Below, piece by piece: positions 9,847 to 19,349 of a stretch of 64,000 bases of DNA; position 1 is the stretch's first letter, and the number at the start of each line of letters is the position of its first letter. Below the pieces are notes generated by a model, which saw nothing but the letters and a program-made list of their open reading frames with translations, was not told where the DNA came from and made no database searches. Source of the DNA: Paracoccaceae bacterium (GTDB lineage Bacteria > Pseudomonadota > Alphaproteobacteria > Rhodobacterales > Rhodobacteraceae); the NCBI GenBank assembly GCA_028097405.1, contig JAOHEK010000013.1, positions 1-64,000 on the forward strand. Reading direction: 5' to 3'. The translations under genes and the position numbers were made by a program.

Positions 9847-9883
9847 CCGTGCAAAGCATGGCCGTCGGCTGGCCACTGCACGG
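9847..9883 (+). other. Stacked hairpin after fsa
   Basis: Two nested inverted repeats follow the fsa stop: outer CCGTGCA/TGCACGG and inner TGGCC/GGCCA. There is no T tract, so it may stabilise the mRNA 3' end or be a factor-dependent stop rather than an intrinsic terminator. Confidence 0.35.
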
Positions 9884-10030
9884 GCATCCGACGGCGTTTA
9901 AGACGAAACTCGCGTCTTCCCTAGAAAGATAGCGCGCGGACAAAAAAATCACGGCGAACCACGACGCAAAGTCTGCGGTGCCGGACTTTTCTGCGGATAA
10001 TCAGAATTGAATTTAGGCCCATTTAATCCG

Positions 10031-10055
10031 AAAAATACTCGACTAGCGGCGAGTA
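10031..10055 (-). terminator. Terminator of the 126-aa exported protein gene
   Basis: On the minus strand a 6-bp stem TACTCG/CGAGTA with an 8-base loop is followed by TTTTT, about 20 bases after the stop of the gene ending at 10074. The stem is short, so strength is uncertain. Confidence 0.5.
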
Positions 10056-10073
10056 GAACAGACAATTACTCAA

Positions 10074-10454
10074 TTAGAAATCTGCGGGACAGGAAATCAG
10101 TATATCAAAATCATCGTTGGATACCGACACCGGGAAATCTGGAAAACCAAACTTTCGATCAGCTTTAATGTAGATTTCCCCGTCGATATTGGCGAGGAAT
10201 GACGCACCATTATTAAACATGTTGATTTGAATCGCATCTTCTTTGACGTCGTCAATCAAGCTTTGGCTAAGTGGCGTATGGGACGTAATCCCCGCTGCGT
10301 CCGCAAATAATGGACTAGTCTCGCAAAGCACGTCGATGGCGATTTCTTTGCCAAGAAAAACACCTGTGACAGTGCCATTTGGTTCATCGACCAGTTCTTG
10401 CGCAAAAGCAGGGCTCGCGAGGGAAAATGCGGCTATTAATAAAAGACGTTGCAT
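10074..10454 (-). CDS. Hypothetical exported protein
   Basis: I do not recognise this protein of about 126 residues. The start at 10454 has AAGGA at good spacing and gives a clean signal peptide, MQRLLLIAAFSLASPAFAQE. The mature part is acidic, with two cysteines (VLCETS and ISCPADF) that could form a disulfide in the periplasm. It sits where ftsW would normally follow murD, so it marks the break in the dcw cluster. An ATACCGAC repeat array lies about 270 bases upstream. Confidence 0.6.
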   Translation of the reverse strand: MQRLLLIAAFSLASPAFAQELVDEPNGTVTGVFLGKEIAIDVLCETSPLFADAAGITSHTPLSQSLIDDVKEDAIQINMFNNGASFLANIDGEIYIKADRKFGFPDFPVSVSNDDFDILISCPADF

Positions 10455-10833
10455 GGGCAATCCTTCAGATTGAAAATTCATAACCGTGACGAAACACCTT
10501 TCTATAACAAGAAATATGGTATGCTTCCAATGGTGTCGGCCCTTGTCGTCTTATGCTCCTTCAAGCATCGCGTCGCCGTAACGGAGAAAAACGACGCGAT
10601 GAGCTCAAATCAGACGTTCGCCAATCCCCCGGGTCACAGCATTCCCATCCGTTAACCCAAAGCTAACCTTCGTAAATGTACGCTCTTTGAACGGCTAAAA
10701 CCCCGTATGGGCACAGATCAAATACCGACGCGATACCGACGTCATACCAACGTCGCAAACAACACGAATGCCCTATTTCGCCAGCGTTCAACTTTGCCGC
10801 ACGCATTCGCAACACCACCCAGCGTTAGCGCCC
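10455..10833. other. Intergenic region between murD and exported protein gene
   Basis: About 380 bases without a gene. It holds an array of three 11-bp ATACCGAC units (10722-10754), some 80 bases past the murD stop. The part next to the exported-protein gene is more AT-rich and probably carries its minus-strand promoter, though I cannot name boxes with confidence. Confidence 0.5.
10722..10754. repeat. ATACCGAC 11-bp tandem array, copy 1
   Basis: Three head-to-tail units of 11 bases: ATACCGACGCG, ATACCGACGTC and ATACCAACGTC. A five-unit array of the same motif is at 32248-32302. The 11-base period is close to one helical turn, so each unit faces the same side of the DNA, as in multi-site protein binding regions. 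Confidence 0.8.
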
Positions 10834-12246
10834 TTAATCCTTTTCCGCCGGCACAACGCGCGCAACCTGCGTTACGAAATCATCCCCACGTTTTTCAAAA
10901 TTGTCATACTGATCGAAACTCGCCGCGCCGGGCGCAAGCAACACGGTATCGCCGGGCTCAGCCTCAGCCGCCGCCATGGCAACCGCTTCGGCCATCGTGG
11001 TACAGACGGAATGCGGCAAGTCCTTCAGATCAAGCGCAATATCTTTCGCCGCACGTCCAATGACATAGGCTTTGGCCACCGCCCCCCAATGGGGTTCCAA
11101 CACGCCCAATCCACCATCTTTCACCTGACCGCCAACAATCCAGCGAATGCTCTTGAATGCCGAAAGCGCCTTGGCCGCTGCATCCACGTTGGTCGCTTTT
11201 GAATCGTTGACATAAGCCACGCCGCCAGCCTCACCCACCCGCTGACTTCGGTGCGGCAAGCCTTCGAACGAATGGAACCCATCCTCGATCATCTTCGGCG
11301 GCACCTGAAGCGCGCGCAAAGCCGCAAAGGCCGCGCAGGCATTCTGGTGGTTATGAGCCCCCGGCAAACCGCCAATGCCGCGCAAATCCACCGACGCAAT
11401 CTGACGCCCCTTGCGCATCTCGGACAAAAACCCTTTGCGCACCGAAACGCTCCAACCGGCGCCATCGGGTTTCGCACCCGAGATCACACGGATCACCCGA
11501 TCATCCGACCGGCCTTCGGACAGTTGGTTCGCCAGATAACGCCCCTCAGGCTCATCGACACCAATTATCGCGCGATCGGGGCCACCTTCCGCGAACAACC
11601 GACGCTTGGCCGCGAAATACCCGCCAAACCCACCGTGACGATCCAAATGATCCGGCGAAAGATTGGTAAACACGCCCACATCCGGGGTTAACGCGCGGGC
11701 AAGCTCGGTCTGATAGGACGACAGTTCTAACACCACCACGCCACCATCTTCGGGCGGATCAACGTCTAACACACCACGCCCAATATTGCCCGCCAACTGG
11801 CTTTCGCGTCCCGCAGCCTCCAGCACATGATGGATCAGGGCCGAGGTTGTGGACTTACCGTTCGACCCGGTGATCGCGACCACCTTGGGCGTCGCCTCAA
11901 AACGATCCCACTCGGACGTGGCCAGCGAGCGGAAAAACAACCCGATGTCATTGTCGACCGGCACACCAGCCACCATCGCCGCAGCAACATGGGCATTCGG
12001 CTCAGGGTATAGATGTGGTATACCTGGGCTGACGATCAAAGCGACAACCCCCTCCCAAGCTTCCCGGCGCGACACATCATGCAACGTCAAACCCGCGTCT
12101 TGCGCAGCCGCGCGCGCCTCAGCACTGTCATCCCAACAAAGCGCCTCTGCGCCGCCCGCGACCAAGGCCCGCGCGGCAGACAGCCCGCTGCGCCCAAGCC
12201 CCAACACGGCGACACGCGCGCCGTTGAACCCTTTGACCGGGATCAC
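10834..12246 (-). CDS. murD: UDP-N-acetylmuramoyl-L-alanine:D-glutamate ligase
   Basis: MurD adds D-glutamate to UDP-MurNAc-L-alanine in cytoplasmic peptidoglycan precursor synthesis. The 470-residue protein has the N-terminal UDP-binding fold ([20 protein letters not shown]), the ATP-binding loop [11 protein letters not shown] (residues 124-134), the SSYQTELA and [11 protein letters not shown] segments, and the C-terminal [17 protein letters not shown] signature. It starts at GTG with AAGGAG upstream. It is the last recognisable dcw gene here; ftsW should follow but does not. Confidence 0.96.
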   Translation of the reverse strand: MIPVKGFNGARVAVLGLGRSGLSAARALVAGGAEALCWDDSAEARAAAQDAGLTLHDVSRREAWEGVVALIVSPGIPHLYPEPNAHVAAAMVAGVPVDNDIGLFFRSLATSEWDRFEATPKVVAITGSNGKSTTSALIHHVLEAAGRESQLAGNIGRGVLDVDPPEDGGVVVLELSSYQTELARALTPDVGVFTNLSPDHLDRHGGFGGYFAAKRRLFAEGGPDRAIIGVDEPEGRYLANQLSEGRSDDRVIRVISGAKPDGAGWSVSVRKGFLSEMRKGRQIASVDLRGIGGLPGAHNHQNACAAFAALRALQVPPKMIEDGFHSFEGLPHRSQRVGEAGGVAYVNDSKATNVDAAAKALSAFKSIRWIVGGQVKDGGLGVLEPHWGAVAKAYVIGRAAKDIALDLKDLPHSVCTTMAEAVAMAAAEAEPGDTVLLAPGAASFDQYDNFEKRGDDFVTQVARVVPAEKD

Positions 12247-12370
12247 CAGTCAATCTCCTTGCGGACACGGCAGAAATTGCCGCCGACAAAGCCCAATCCG
12301 GCACATGTCAATTCACCCGAAACAGCCGTACTCAGCCCGCCGTTTCCCGCTCTGACCAAAGCGCGCCGTT

Positions 12371-12769
12371 TCAAGCGTTAGTCTCATCGTCAACTTCAAG
12401 CTGACCTGAAAGCCGCCGCCACAAGATGCCCCAATACATGCCCACGGCCAAAACGACCGAAAGCGCGATCAAGCCAATCCACGTGTTCGCCGTTGGATTT
12501 TCCAAACTAAACCACCCCAGATCATAAAGCACCCAAATCAAAGCCGCGATCACGGCCAGAATTAAAACCACGCCAAGCGCGCCGATCCCGCGCAATACGG
12601 CTGTAAAGAACAAAACATAGGCCACAACCAACACCAATCCGATGAACACCGTCAAAGGCAATTGATCCTGCCAGTTCGCCATTGCCCACCTGACAAAGGA
12701 CAAATCGGTCGGGTTATACGTCGCTGCCAAAAGCAAGAAAGCAAACAACCAGCGCAAAAGAAATCCCAT
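12371..12769 (-). CDS. Small membrane protein, DUF6524-like
   Basis: A 132-residue hydrophobic protein with about four membrane helices and a charged C-terminal tail (LEVDDETNA). The opening MGFLLRWLFAFLLLAATYNPT resembles proteins I associate with DUF6524, a family of unknown function; I hold that name loosely. It lies within the dcw cluster between mraY and murD, on the same strand, 132 bases after mraY and 124 before murD. A hairpin element copy lies just upstream. Its presence in the cell-wall cluster is suggestive but proves no role. Confidence 0.65.
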   Translation of the reverse strand: MGFLLRWLFAFLLLAATYNPTDLSFVRWAMANWQDQLPLTVFIGLVLVVAYVLFFTAVLRGIGALGVVLILAVIAALIWVLYDLGWFSLENPTANTWIGLIALSVVLAVGMYWGILWRRLSGQLEVDDETNA

Positions 12770-12826
12770 GTCATATCTCTCCTTCAGCCGAAGACCGGCC
12801 CATCACCCAAAGCTTTAAACGTTCCA

Positions 12827-12880
12827 AGCTTCTTCTGTCCAGAATACTTCGGGGTGTGGGGCAGCGCCCCACGAAACCCC
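12827..12880 (-). repeat. Dispersed GC-rich hairpin element, copy 2
   Basis: On the minus strand: outer GGGGT/ACCCC, then a perfect GTGGGGC-GCT-GCCCCAC hairpin (12856-12872), then CCCCGAAGTATTCT and GACAGAAGAAG. It lies between mraY and the 132-residue membrane protein gene, pointing at the latter's start. Confidence 0.75.
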
Positions 12881-12901
12881 TCAGCTCAGCGCACCACCCG
12901 A

Positions 12902-13984
12902 TTAGCGAACCTTCAGCGTGGCCAAACCGATTAGCGCAAGGATCAGCGAAATGATCCAAAACCGGATAACAATCTGCGGCTCCGACCAGCCCTTTTTCTC
13001 GAAATGGTGGTGGATGGGTGCCATCAGAAAAACGCGCGTCCCCGTCATCTTGAAATACCCCACCTGAATAATCACCGACAAAGCCTCAACCACGAACAAG
13101 CCACCAATGATGCCCAGAACGATCTCGTGCTTTGTGGCGACAGCAATGGCCCCCAATGCGCCTCCCAAAGCCAAAGACCCTGTATCCCCCATGAAGACGG
13201 CAGCGGGTGGCGCGTTGTACCAAAGAAACCCTAAACCACCGCCGATCAGACCCGCAGCAAAGATCAGGATTTCGCCGGTCCCTTGCACGTAGTTGATACC
13301 AAGGTACTCTGTGAAATCGGTCCGACCGACCGCATAGGCAATCACACCAAGCGAACCGGCAGCGATCATCACAGGCATAATCGCCAATCCGTCCAATCCA
13401 TCTGTCAGGTTCACTGCATTCGCCGAGCCAACAATCACGATCATCGCAAACGGAACAAACAACACACCCATATTCCAAAGCATGCTGACCACGGGCAACG
13501 CGATCTGGTTTTGCAGCTCCACGGGATGCATCCAAGTCGCCCAATACCCCGCAACACCTGCAATCAAAAACCCGACCAGCAACCGAAACCGACCAGACAA
13601 ACCGGCATGAGAATTCTTGGTAACCTTTTGATAATCGTCCGTGAAACCAATAAGCCCAAAGGCAACCGTTACGAACAACACCATCCAGACATAGCCGATA
13701 TCCAACCGCGCCCATAGAAGTGTCGAGGTAATCAACGCCCCCAAGATCAAGACACCCCCCATAGTAGGAGTGCCCGCTTTGGTTTCTATGTGACTTTCGG
13801 GGCCATCTTCGCGGATCGGCTGACCATGCTTTTGACGCGCCCGCAAGAGGTTGATCAAAGGGCGTCCAAACATAAAACCAAACACAAGCGCCGTGAAGAA
13901 AGCGCCGCCTGCGCGGAAAGTTATATAACGGAAAAGATTGAAAAAATCTCCTCCGTCTGAAAATACCGTAAGCCAATAAAGCAT
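12902..13984 (-). CDS. mraY: Phospho-MurNAc-pentapeptide transferase
   Basis: MraY moves phospho-MurNAc-pentapeptide onto undecaprenyl phosphate, making lipid I at the inner membrane. The 360-residue, roughly ten-helix protein has the catalytic DD pair in GFTDDYQKV, the Mg-binding [10 protein letters not shown], and the [11 protein letters not shown] loop. GAGGGA precedes the ATG and belongs to the end of the murF remnant region, so mraY translation should be unaffected by the murF lesion. Family length is normal. Confidence 0.96.
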   Translation of the reverse strand: MLYWLTVFSDGGDFFNLFRYITFRAGGAFFTALVFGFMFGRPLINLLRARQKHGQPIREDGPESHIETKAGTPTMGGVLILGALITSTLLWARLDIGYVWMVLFVTVAFGLIGFTDDYQKVTKNSHAGLSGRFRLLVGFLIAGVAGYWATWMHPVELQNQIALPVVSMLWNMGVLFVPFAMIVIVGSANAVNLTDGLDGLAIMPVMIAAGSLGVIAYAVGRTDFTEYLGINYVQGTGEILIFAAGLIGGGLGFLWYNAPPAAVFMGDTGSLALGGALGAIAVATKHEIVLGIIGGLFVVEALSVIIQVGYFKMTGTRVFLMAPIHHHFEKKGWSEPQIVIRFWIISLILALIGLATLKVR

Positions 13985-14009
13985 TAAAACGTCCCTCTTC
14001 CCAACCCCG

Positions 14010-14239
14010 TCAGTGCGCCTTGTCTAGCGCTTTTATGGCATCCACAACCGGGGAAACCTTTAATCCCTTAGAGCCTTTACAAACTCCACATCCCCAGCAA
14101 TACAAAGCTTGCGCATCCCTGCTGCCAGCCCATCCGCTGTCTCAGTCCATGCGCCGCATCTGGTCTCGGACGGCGCGTCACATCGGGCTTGGCCGCCGAT
14201 TACTTTGGCAGCCTGTTTAGACGTCCAAAGCAAGGTCAT
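14010..14239 (-). pseudogene. murF: murF remnant (deleted and frameshifted)
   Basis: This is the place of murF, the ligase adding D-Ala-D-Ala to the muramyl tripeptide. The ATG at 14239 overlaps the murE stop as ATGA, as expected. It reads about 20 residues like a MurF N terminus (MTLLWTSKQAAKVIGGQA), then jumps straight to a MurF-like C terminus (GAWTETADGLAAGMRKL, then AGDVEFVK) and stops at 14060 after 59 codons. Adding one base near 14073 restores [20 protein letters not shown] and a TGA at 14010, matching the family's VKGSKGSKVS ending. Some 1.1-1.2 kb, including the ATP-binding and central domains, is missing. The product cannot be active. Either an intact murF exists elsewhere or the assembly is wrong here. 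Confidence 0.85.
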
Positions 14240-15738
14240 AAGCCTTTGCCATCCAACGCCGCAACCGCGATGCTTGCCTGCTCCACATCATCAAACGGCA
14301 GGACGGCGTCGCCCACGATCTGTCCGGACTCGTGACCCTTACCCGCAATCAACAGCGTGTCGCCGGGGCCCAAAGCATCGACGGCGCGCAAAATCGCTTC
14401 GGCCCGATCGCCAACTTCAGTCACGTCTGCAACCCCTTTTCGGGCACCCGCTAAAATCTCTTTGCGGATCACATCGGGGTCTTCGGATCGAGGGTTATCG
14501 TCAGTGACAAAGGCAAGGTCCGCATGATCGGCCGCCGCCTGCCCCATCAAAGGCCGCTTGCCACGATCTCGATCACCCCCAGCTCCAAAGACCAAGATCA
14601 AACGCCCGATCACATGGGGCCGCACTGCACGCAGTGCCGTCATCAAAGCCTCGGGCGTATGGGCATAATCGACAAACACCGTCGCACCGTTTTCACGCCG
14701 GGCGGCAAACTGCATTCGGCCACGCACAGTTTGCAGCGTGTGCATCGTGTCGAAGGTTTCGGTCGCGTCGGCGCCCGTTGCGATGCAAAGACCTGCCGCC
14801 ATCAGGGCGTTTTCGGCCTGAAAACCGCCAATCAAACCCATCCGCACCTGATGAATGCGCCCGCCCCATTCGAATCGTAGCTCTTGACCCGTCGCATCAA
14901 ACCGCTGCCCAAGGATTTGCAACACGGCTGCACTGCTGCGCCCAACGGTCAGAACATCCTGTCCACGATCCTCGGCCACATCCGCCATACGTGGACCCCA
15001 AGGATCGTCAATGTTGATAACGGCTGTGCCATCCTCGGGCAAAACGCGATCGAAAAGACCGGCCTTCGCCGAAAAATAGTCTTCAAAATCAGCGTGATAA
15101 TCCAAATGATCTTGCGATAGATTGGTGAAGCCCGCCGCCCGCAACCGCACTCCATCGATGCGGCGCTGCTGCAATCCGTGGGACGAAGCTTCCATCGCAG
15201 CATGCGTGATCCCCTCGTCAGCGACCTTGGCCAAAGCGCGGTGCAAAGTGATCGGCTCGGGTGTCGTGTGCTGCAGAGGCGCTGTATGTGCGCCTTCGAT
15301 GCCCGTGGTGCCAATGCTGACCGCCTCGGCCCCCATTTCCGTCCAAAGCTGTCGAGCGAAACTGGCAACGCTGGTCTTGCCATTGGTGCCCGTGATCGCA
15401 ACCTGCACTTCGGGTTGCGCTTCGAACCAAAGGGCGGCGGTAAAGGCCAAAGCCTCGCGCGGTTCTTCGACGACGACCAGTGGCACCTCGCTGCCCTGAA
15501 GCACATCGCGCGCCAGCTTAGCGCCTTCACGGTCGGTCAGAATAGCGCCTGCTTTCATGCGCAGCGCATATTGGATGAATTCCGCACCATGCACTTTGGT
15601 GCCCGGCAAAGCAGCGAACAAATGGCCCGGTTCCACGTCACGGCTATCGACGGACAAGCCGGTGATAACGACCTCACCGACAGCTTTTGCCGTTAACCCA
15701 AGCTGGGCCAAGGTTTTTGTCTTTGCCCGGGTCTGCAT
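14236..15738 (-). CDS. murE: UDP-MurNAc-tripeptide synthetase MurE
   Basis: MurE adds the third amino acid, here most likely meso-diaminopimelate, to UDP-MurNAc-L-Ala-D-Glu. The 500-residue protein has the ATP loop ITGTNGKTS (residues 115-123), TTPEPITLHRAL, SSHGLQQRRIDG and NLSQDHLDYH. The DDNPRSEDP segment is the motif that marks DAP-adding rather than lysine-adding enzymes. It follows ftsI by 15 bases and overlaps the murF remnant start by four. Confidence 0.96.
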   Translation of the reverse strand: MQTRAKTKTLAQLGLTAKAVGEVVITGLSVDSRDVEPGHLFAALPGTKVHGAEFIQYALRMKAGAILTDREGAKLARDVLQGSEVPLVVVEEPREALAFTAALWFEAQPEVQVAITGTNGKTSVASFARQLWTEMGAEAVSIGTTGIEGAHTAPLQHTTPEPITLHRALAKVADEGITHAAMEASSHGLQQRRIDGVRLRAAGFTNLSQDHLDYHADFEDYFSAKAGLFDRVLPEDGTAVINIDDPWGPRMADVAEDRGQDVLTVGRSSAAVLQILGQRFDATGQELRFEWGGRIHQVRMGLIGGFQAENALMAAGLCIATGADATETFDTMHTLQTVRGRMQFAARRENGATVFVDYAHTPEALMTALRAVRPHVIGRLILVFGAGGDRDRGKRPLMGQAAADHADLAFVTDDNPRSEDPDVIRKEILAGARKGVADVTEVGDRAEAILRAVDALGPGDTLLIAGKGHESGQIVGDAVLPFDDVEQASIAVAALDGKGL

Positions 15739-15753
15739 CTGCCCTGCCCTTTG

Positions 15754-17532
15754 TCAGTTCTTGACCGGTATTACACGTGGCAAGCTGTCATAATCAATGT
15801 CGGGTGCCAAACCCAACAAAGGTGCGGTGCGTCGGATGATTTCGGCGGCAACCGGCACAGCCGTCCAACCTGCCGTTCGGCGCGGCTTTGACCCGCTGGT
15901 TTCCACTGGTTCGTCCAGCGTCACCACCAGCACATACTTTGGATCATTGGCCGGAAACACGCTGGCGAATGTCGCGATCACCTTGTCGTCGAAATAGCCG
16001 CCATCAGGATTGGGCTTATCCGCGGTGCCGGTCTTACCTGCCACGTGATAGCCCGCAACTTCGCCCATGGATGCCGTGCCCCGCACCACCACTTGACGCA
16101 AAAAATCCCGCATCTGCGCGCTGGTATTCTCGGTCACGACCGAAGCCCCCAATGGGTTGCCGCCTTTCAGTATCGATGGCGTGACGGTGTACCCGCCATT
16201 TAGAAGCGTCGCGTAAGCACCGGCCAGATGAAGCGGCGACGCTGAAAGACCGTGACCATAGCTGATGGTCATCGTGTGAATTTCGGACCATTTCTTGGGA
16301 AGCAGAGGTTTCGCACCACGCGCTTCGATCAATTCGACCGGAACCGGTTTGAACAAACCCAACTTTGACAGAAAGTCCTGCTGGCGTTCGACACCGATCA
16401 TCATCGCGATTCGAGCCGTCCCAGTGTTCGAGCTTTCGACAATCACATCTTCGACCGTCAGCGCGTCACCATGGTTCGTGAAATCGTGGATCTTGTGTTT
16501 GCCCCAAATCATCGGGCTTTTCGTTTCGATCCATGTGGATCGACTTACAAGTCGTTCGTCAATGGCTTGACCTGTCGTAAAAATCTTGAATGTCGAGCCA
16601 AGCTCGTACAAGCCTTGAACCGCGCGATTGAACAGGGGGCTTTCAGCCTGATCAACGTTAGGTAGTGGTGTGGGCCGGTCATTCGGATCAAAATCCGGCA
16701 GGCTGGCAAGGCTTAAAATCTCGCCGGTGCGAACGTCCATCAGAACCGCTGCCGCGCCTTTGGCGTTCATCAACTGCATGCCGCCATTTAGCACATTTTC
16801 AACCGCAGCCTGAATTGTCAGATCCAGCGACAAGGACAGTGGCACGTCGCCCCTTCCGGGGTCGCGCAACTCTTCGTCCATTGCGCGCTCGACCCCAGCA
16901 ACGCCAACCAATTCCGCGGCCAAGACACCCTCGCGCCCGAAACTGGCACCGCCCAGAACATGCGCGCCTAGGCTACCGTTCGGGTAAAGCCGCATTTCGC
17001 GCGGGCCAAACAGAAGGCCGGGTTCACCAATGTCAAAGACCGCCTGCTGCTGCTCGGGGCTGATCCGGCGCTTGATCCAAAGGAATTTACGTTTGCCAGT
17101 GAACCGTTTGAACAGCTTTTCGTCATCCAGATCAGGAAAAATCCGCGCCAGTTCTCGCGCCGCCCGATCCGGATCAATCATGTGATGAGGTTGCGCATAA
17201 AGCGAATGGGTCGTCAGGTTGGTGGCCAGAATGCGTCCGTTACGGTCTGTAATATCCGCGCGGCCTGCAACGATTTGCGCGCCACTTGCAGCTGACTGCG
17301 GCTCTACGGGGTCCGATCCGGCCATAACCGACATCTTTAGACCGACCATCGAGAACGCACATAAAAACACGATCCCCAAAACCAGCAGACGTCCTTCGGC
17401 CCGCTCGCGTTGCGTATCCCTGTCCGCCTCGTGTCGCGCGGCTAGATTTTCGCGTTCAATGGAATCCGGGTTTTCACCATCGCGGCGTGCGGCAAGGATG
17501 CGTGCAAGAGGGCGCAGAGGAGTACGGATCAT
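15754..17532 (-). CDS. ftsI: Septal penicillin-binding protein 3 (FtsI)
   Basis: FtsI is the D,D-transpeptidase that cross-links septal peptidoglycan in the divisome. The 592-residue protein has a basic cytoplasmic tail, one membrane anchor (about residues 48-66), a pedestal domain, and the transpeptidase motifs STFK (S313-K316), SSN (367-369) and KTGT (500-503). Its ATG overlaps the ftsL stop as ATGA, showing translational coupling. All catalytic residues are present. Confidence 0.96.
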   Translation of the reverse strand: MIRTPLRPLARILAARRDGENPDSIERENLAARHEADRDTQRERAEGRLLVLGIVFLCAFSMVGLKMSVMAGSDPVEPQSAASGAQIVAGRADITDRNGRILATNLTTHSLYAQPHHMIDPDRAARELARIFPDLDDEKLFKRFTGKRKFLWIKRRISPEQQQAVFDIGEPGLLFGPREMRLYPNGSLGAHVLGGASFGREGVLAAELVGVAGVERAMDEELRDPGRGDVPLSLSLDLTIQAAVENVLNGGMQLMNAKGAAAVLMDVRTGEILSLASLPDFDPNDRPTPLPNVDQAESPLFNRAVQGLYELGSTFKIFTTGQAIDERLVSRSTWIETKSPMIWGKHKIHDFTNHGDALTVEDVIVESSNTGTARIAMMIGVERQQDFLSKLGLFKPVPVELIEARGAKPLLPKKWSEIHTMTISYGHGLSASPLHLAGAYATLLNGGYTVTPSILKGGNPLGASVVTENTSAQMRDFLRQVVVRGTASMGEVAGYHVAGKTGTADKPNPDGGYFDDKVIATFASVFPANDPKYVLVVTLDEPVETSGSKPRRTAGWTAVPVAAEIIRRTAPLLGLAPDIDYDSLPRVIPVKN

Positions 17533-17855
17533 TCTGAGCCGCTCCGATCCATGACTTCCCGTACATTTTTAACAGGGTACGGAATTTGACCGATTTTGCG
17601 GAAGTGGTCGGGGCGTAGCTCCAGTAACCCCAGACGGTCAAAATTGAGGTTGGCCAGATCAGCCAATCGCTCGGGCCGGTTTAAATAGGCCCATTCCGCA
17701 CGCAAAACGCCAGCGCGCTCGCGTAGATCACCGATTTCGGCGCGCAATTCATCAACTTCGCGCAGCTTGGCTTGGGTTTCATAGTTCTGTCGATATGCCC
17801 AGACCGCCAATGCCATCACGGTCATGGCCGTCACGAGAAAGAACAAGGATCTCAT
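17529..17855 (-). CDS. ftsL: Cell division protein FtsL
   Basis: A 108-residue bitopic protein with one N-terminal membrane helix (about residues 3-20) and a periplasmic coiled coil rich in heptads ([19 protein letters not shown]). FtsL forms a complex with FtsB and FtsQ in the divisome. Similarity is weak across the family, so the call rests on size, topology and place between rsmH and ftsI. AGGAGG precedes the ATG, and start and stop codons overlap those of both neighbours. Confidence 0.88.
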   Translation of the reverse strand: MRSLFFLVTAMTVMALAVWAYRQNYETQAKLREVDELRAEIGDLRERAGVLRAEWAYLNRPERLADLANLNFDRLGLLELRPDHFRKIGQIPYPVKNVREVMDRSGSE

Positions 17856-18841
17856 ATCGATACCTCCTGAGGTAAACCTAACTTGGACCGATCCACCGGC
17901 CCCGGTTCGGCCTCTGTGCGCCGACCCACCCGCAGCTTCGCCGACCGCGCACGCGGGTTTCGCGCGATTTCGTCCACGTTTGGCGGGATCGCTTTGTTGC
18001 GCGCTTCAAACCGAGAGGCTTCGGGCACCCGTTCCGGTTGGTACCGGCTGACACCGCTCATTTTGCCCGACCGTGCCTGAAAGAAACGTTTAACCACGCG
18101 GTCTTCCAAGGAATGAAAGCTGACAACCGCCAACCAACCCATTGGTTTTAAAGCCCGTTCAGCCGCTTCAAGCCCCGCGGCCAATTGGCCAAACTCGTCG
18201 TTTACTGCAATGCGCAAAGCCTGAAACGTGCGCGTTGCGGGGTGACTGGCCCCAGGTTTTGGTCGCGGCAAGACGCCCTCAACGATCCGCACGAGGGCCC
18301 CGGTCGTCTCAATCGGCGCGTCCTGCCGCGTTTTCACAATGGCACGTGCGATTGTTCTAGCCGCCCGCTCTTCCCCATAGTGATATAGAATATCGGCCAG
18401 CACCTCTTCGCTGGCATCGGCCACAACATTGGCCGCACTCGCACCCTTGCCGGACATCCGCATGTCCAAGGGACCATCCGACATAAAAGAAAACCCACGC
18501 TCGGCCTGATCAAGCTGCATGGATGAAACGCCAAGGTCCAGAACCACCCCGTCCAGCGGCTCGCCTGCAAGCGTATCCAGATCGGAAAACGTACCTTCGA
18601 CCAGTTGAAGACTGCCCGCGACATCGCCGGCCCAGTCTTTGGCCATCTCAAATACAACGGGGTCACGATCGACGCCAAAAACCTTGCCGGCCCCTGCGTC
18701 CAACAATCCACGCGCATAGCCCCCTGCGCCAAACGTGCCATCCAGCCAAGTGCCCTCAATCGGGGCGCAGGCTTCTAGGATGGTTCGTAAAAGAACGGGA
18801 ATATGCGGCTTTGTTTGAGGTGCGCGGGCAGCGGCGGCCAT
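17852..18841 (-). CDS. rsmH: 16S rRNA m4C1402 methyltransferase RsmH
   Basis: RsmH (formerly MraW) methylates N4 of C1402 in 16S rRNA. The 329-residue protein shows [12 protein letters not shown] at its start, the SAM site [39 protein letters not shown], and the [13 protein letters not shown] signature near the C terminus. It starts four bases after the mraZ stop and its stop overlaps the ftsL ATG. Length fits the family. Confidence 0.96.
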   Translation of the reverse strand: MAAAARAPQTKPHIPVLLRTILEACAPIEGTWLDGTFGAGGYARGLLDAGAGKVFGVDRDPVVFEMAKDWAGDVAGSLQLVEGTFSDLDTLAGEPLDGVVLDLGVSSMQLDQAERGFSFMSDGPLDMRMSGKGASAANVVADASEEVLADILYHYGEERAARTIARAIVKTRQDAPIETTGALVRIVEGVLPRPKPGASHPATRTFQALRIAVNDEFGQLAAGLEAAERALKPMGWLAVVSFHSLEDRVVKRFFQARSGKMSGVSRYQPERVPEASRFEARNKAIPPNVDEIARNPRARSAKLRVGRRTEAEPGPVDRSKLGLPQEVSI

Positions 18842-18844
18842 CGT

Positions 18845-19321
18845 CTACTGACCCTCGCCTTCTTCGAGAAGCATCCAGATATCAGCACCTTGCGGCATCT
18901 CATCCGAGGCCTCATAGGTTTCCGGCTTCCAAATCTCAAAGGTGTCGCCCATTGCTATGAAGTAGGCATCGCCGTCGATATCAATCTTGTTACGCAGCTT
19001 GGCTGGCAAAACGATCCGACCCGTATCATCGACAGTTGCCGTCTGCGATTGACCGTTGAACATTTTTGACAGCTTACGGCGAGCCTTTGAGCCTCGCGAC
19101 ATACGTGTAATTTTTTCGTCTACGTCTTTGACCGCATCCATGGTGAAGCACTCAAGAAAGTTTCGGTCCTCGCCACCATAGACGATCACAAATTCAGGAG
19201 GCTTGCCATCGGTCCAGCTCGGATCACCGTCGCGGAGCACAGCACGAAACGTAGCCGGGATTGACACCCGACCTTTAGCATCCACTTTCTGGGTGCCCTC
19301 GCCTCTAAAACTGCGAACCAC
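18845..19321 (-). CDS. mraZ: Transcriptional regulator MraZ
   Basis: MraZ is an AbrB-fold protein that binds repeated TGGGN boxes and controls the dcw operon, including itself. The 158-residue protein has the two SpoVT-AbrB-like halves: KVDAKGRVSIPATFRAVLRD near the N terminus and VDDTGRIVLPAKLRNKIDID in the C-terminal half. It starts at GTG with AGGAG nine bases upstream. Candidate TGGGA boxes lie about 400 bases upstream, beyond a long leader. Confidence 0.95.
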   Translation of the reverse strand: MVRSFRGEGTQKVDAKGRVSIPATFRAVLRDGDPSWTDGKPPEFVIVYGGEDRNFLECFTMDAVKDVDEKITRMSRGSKARRKLSKMFNGQSQTATVDDTGRIVLPAKLRNKIDIDGDAYFIAMGDTFEIWKPETYEASDEMPQGADIWMLLEEGEGQ

Positions 19322-19349
19322 TGTCCCGTAGCTCCTTTTTTGCCCCCCG

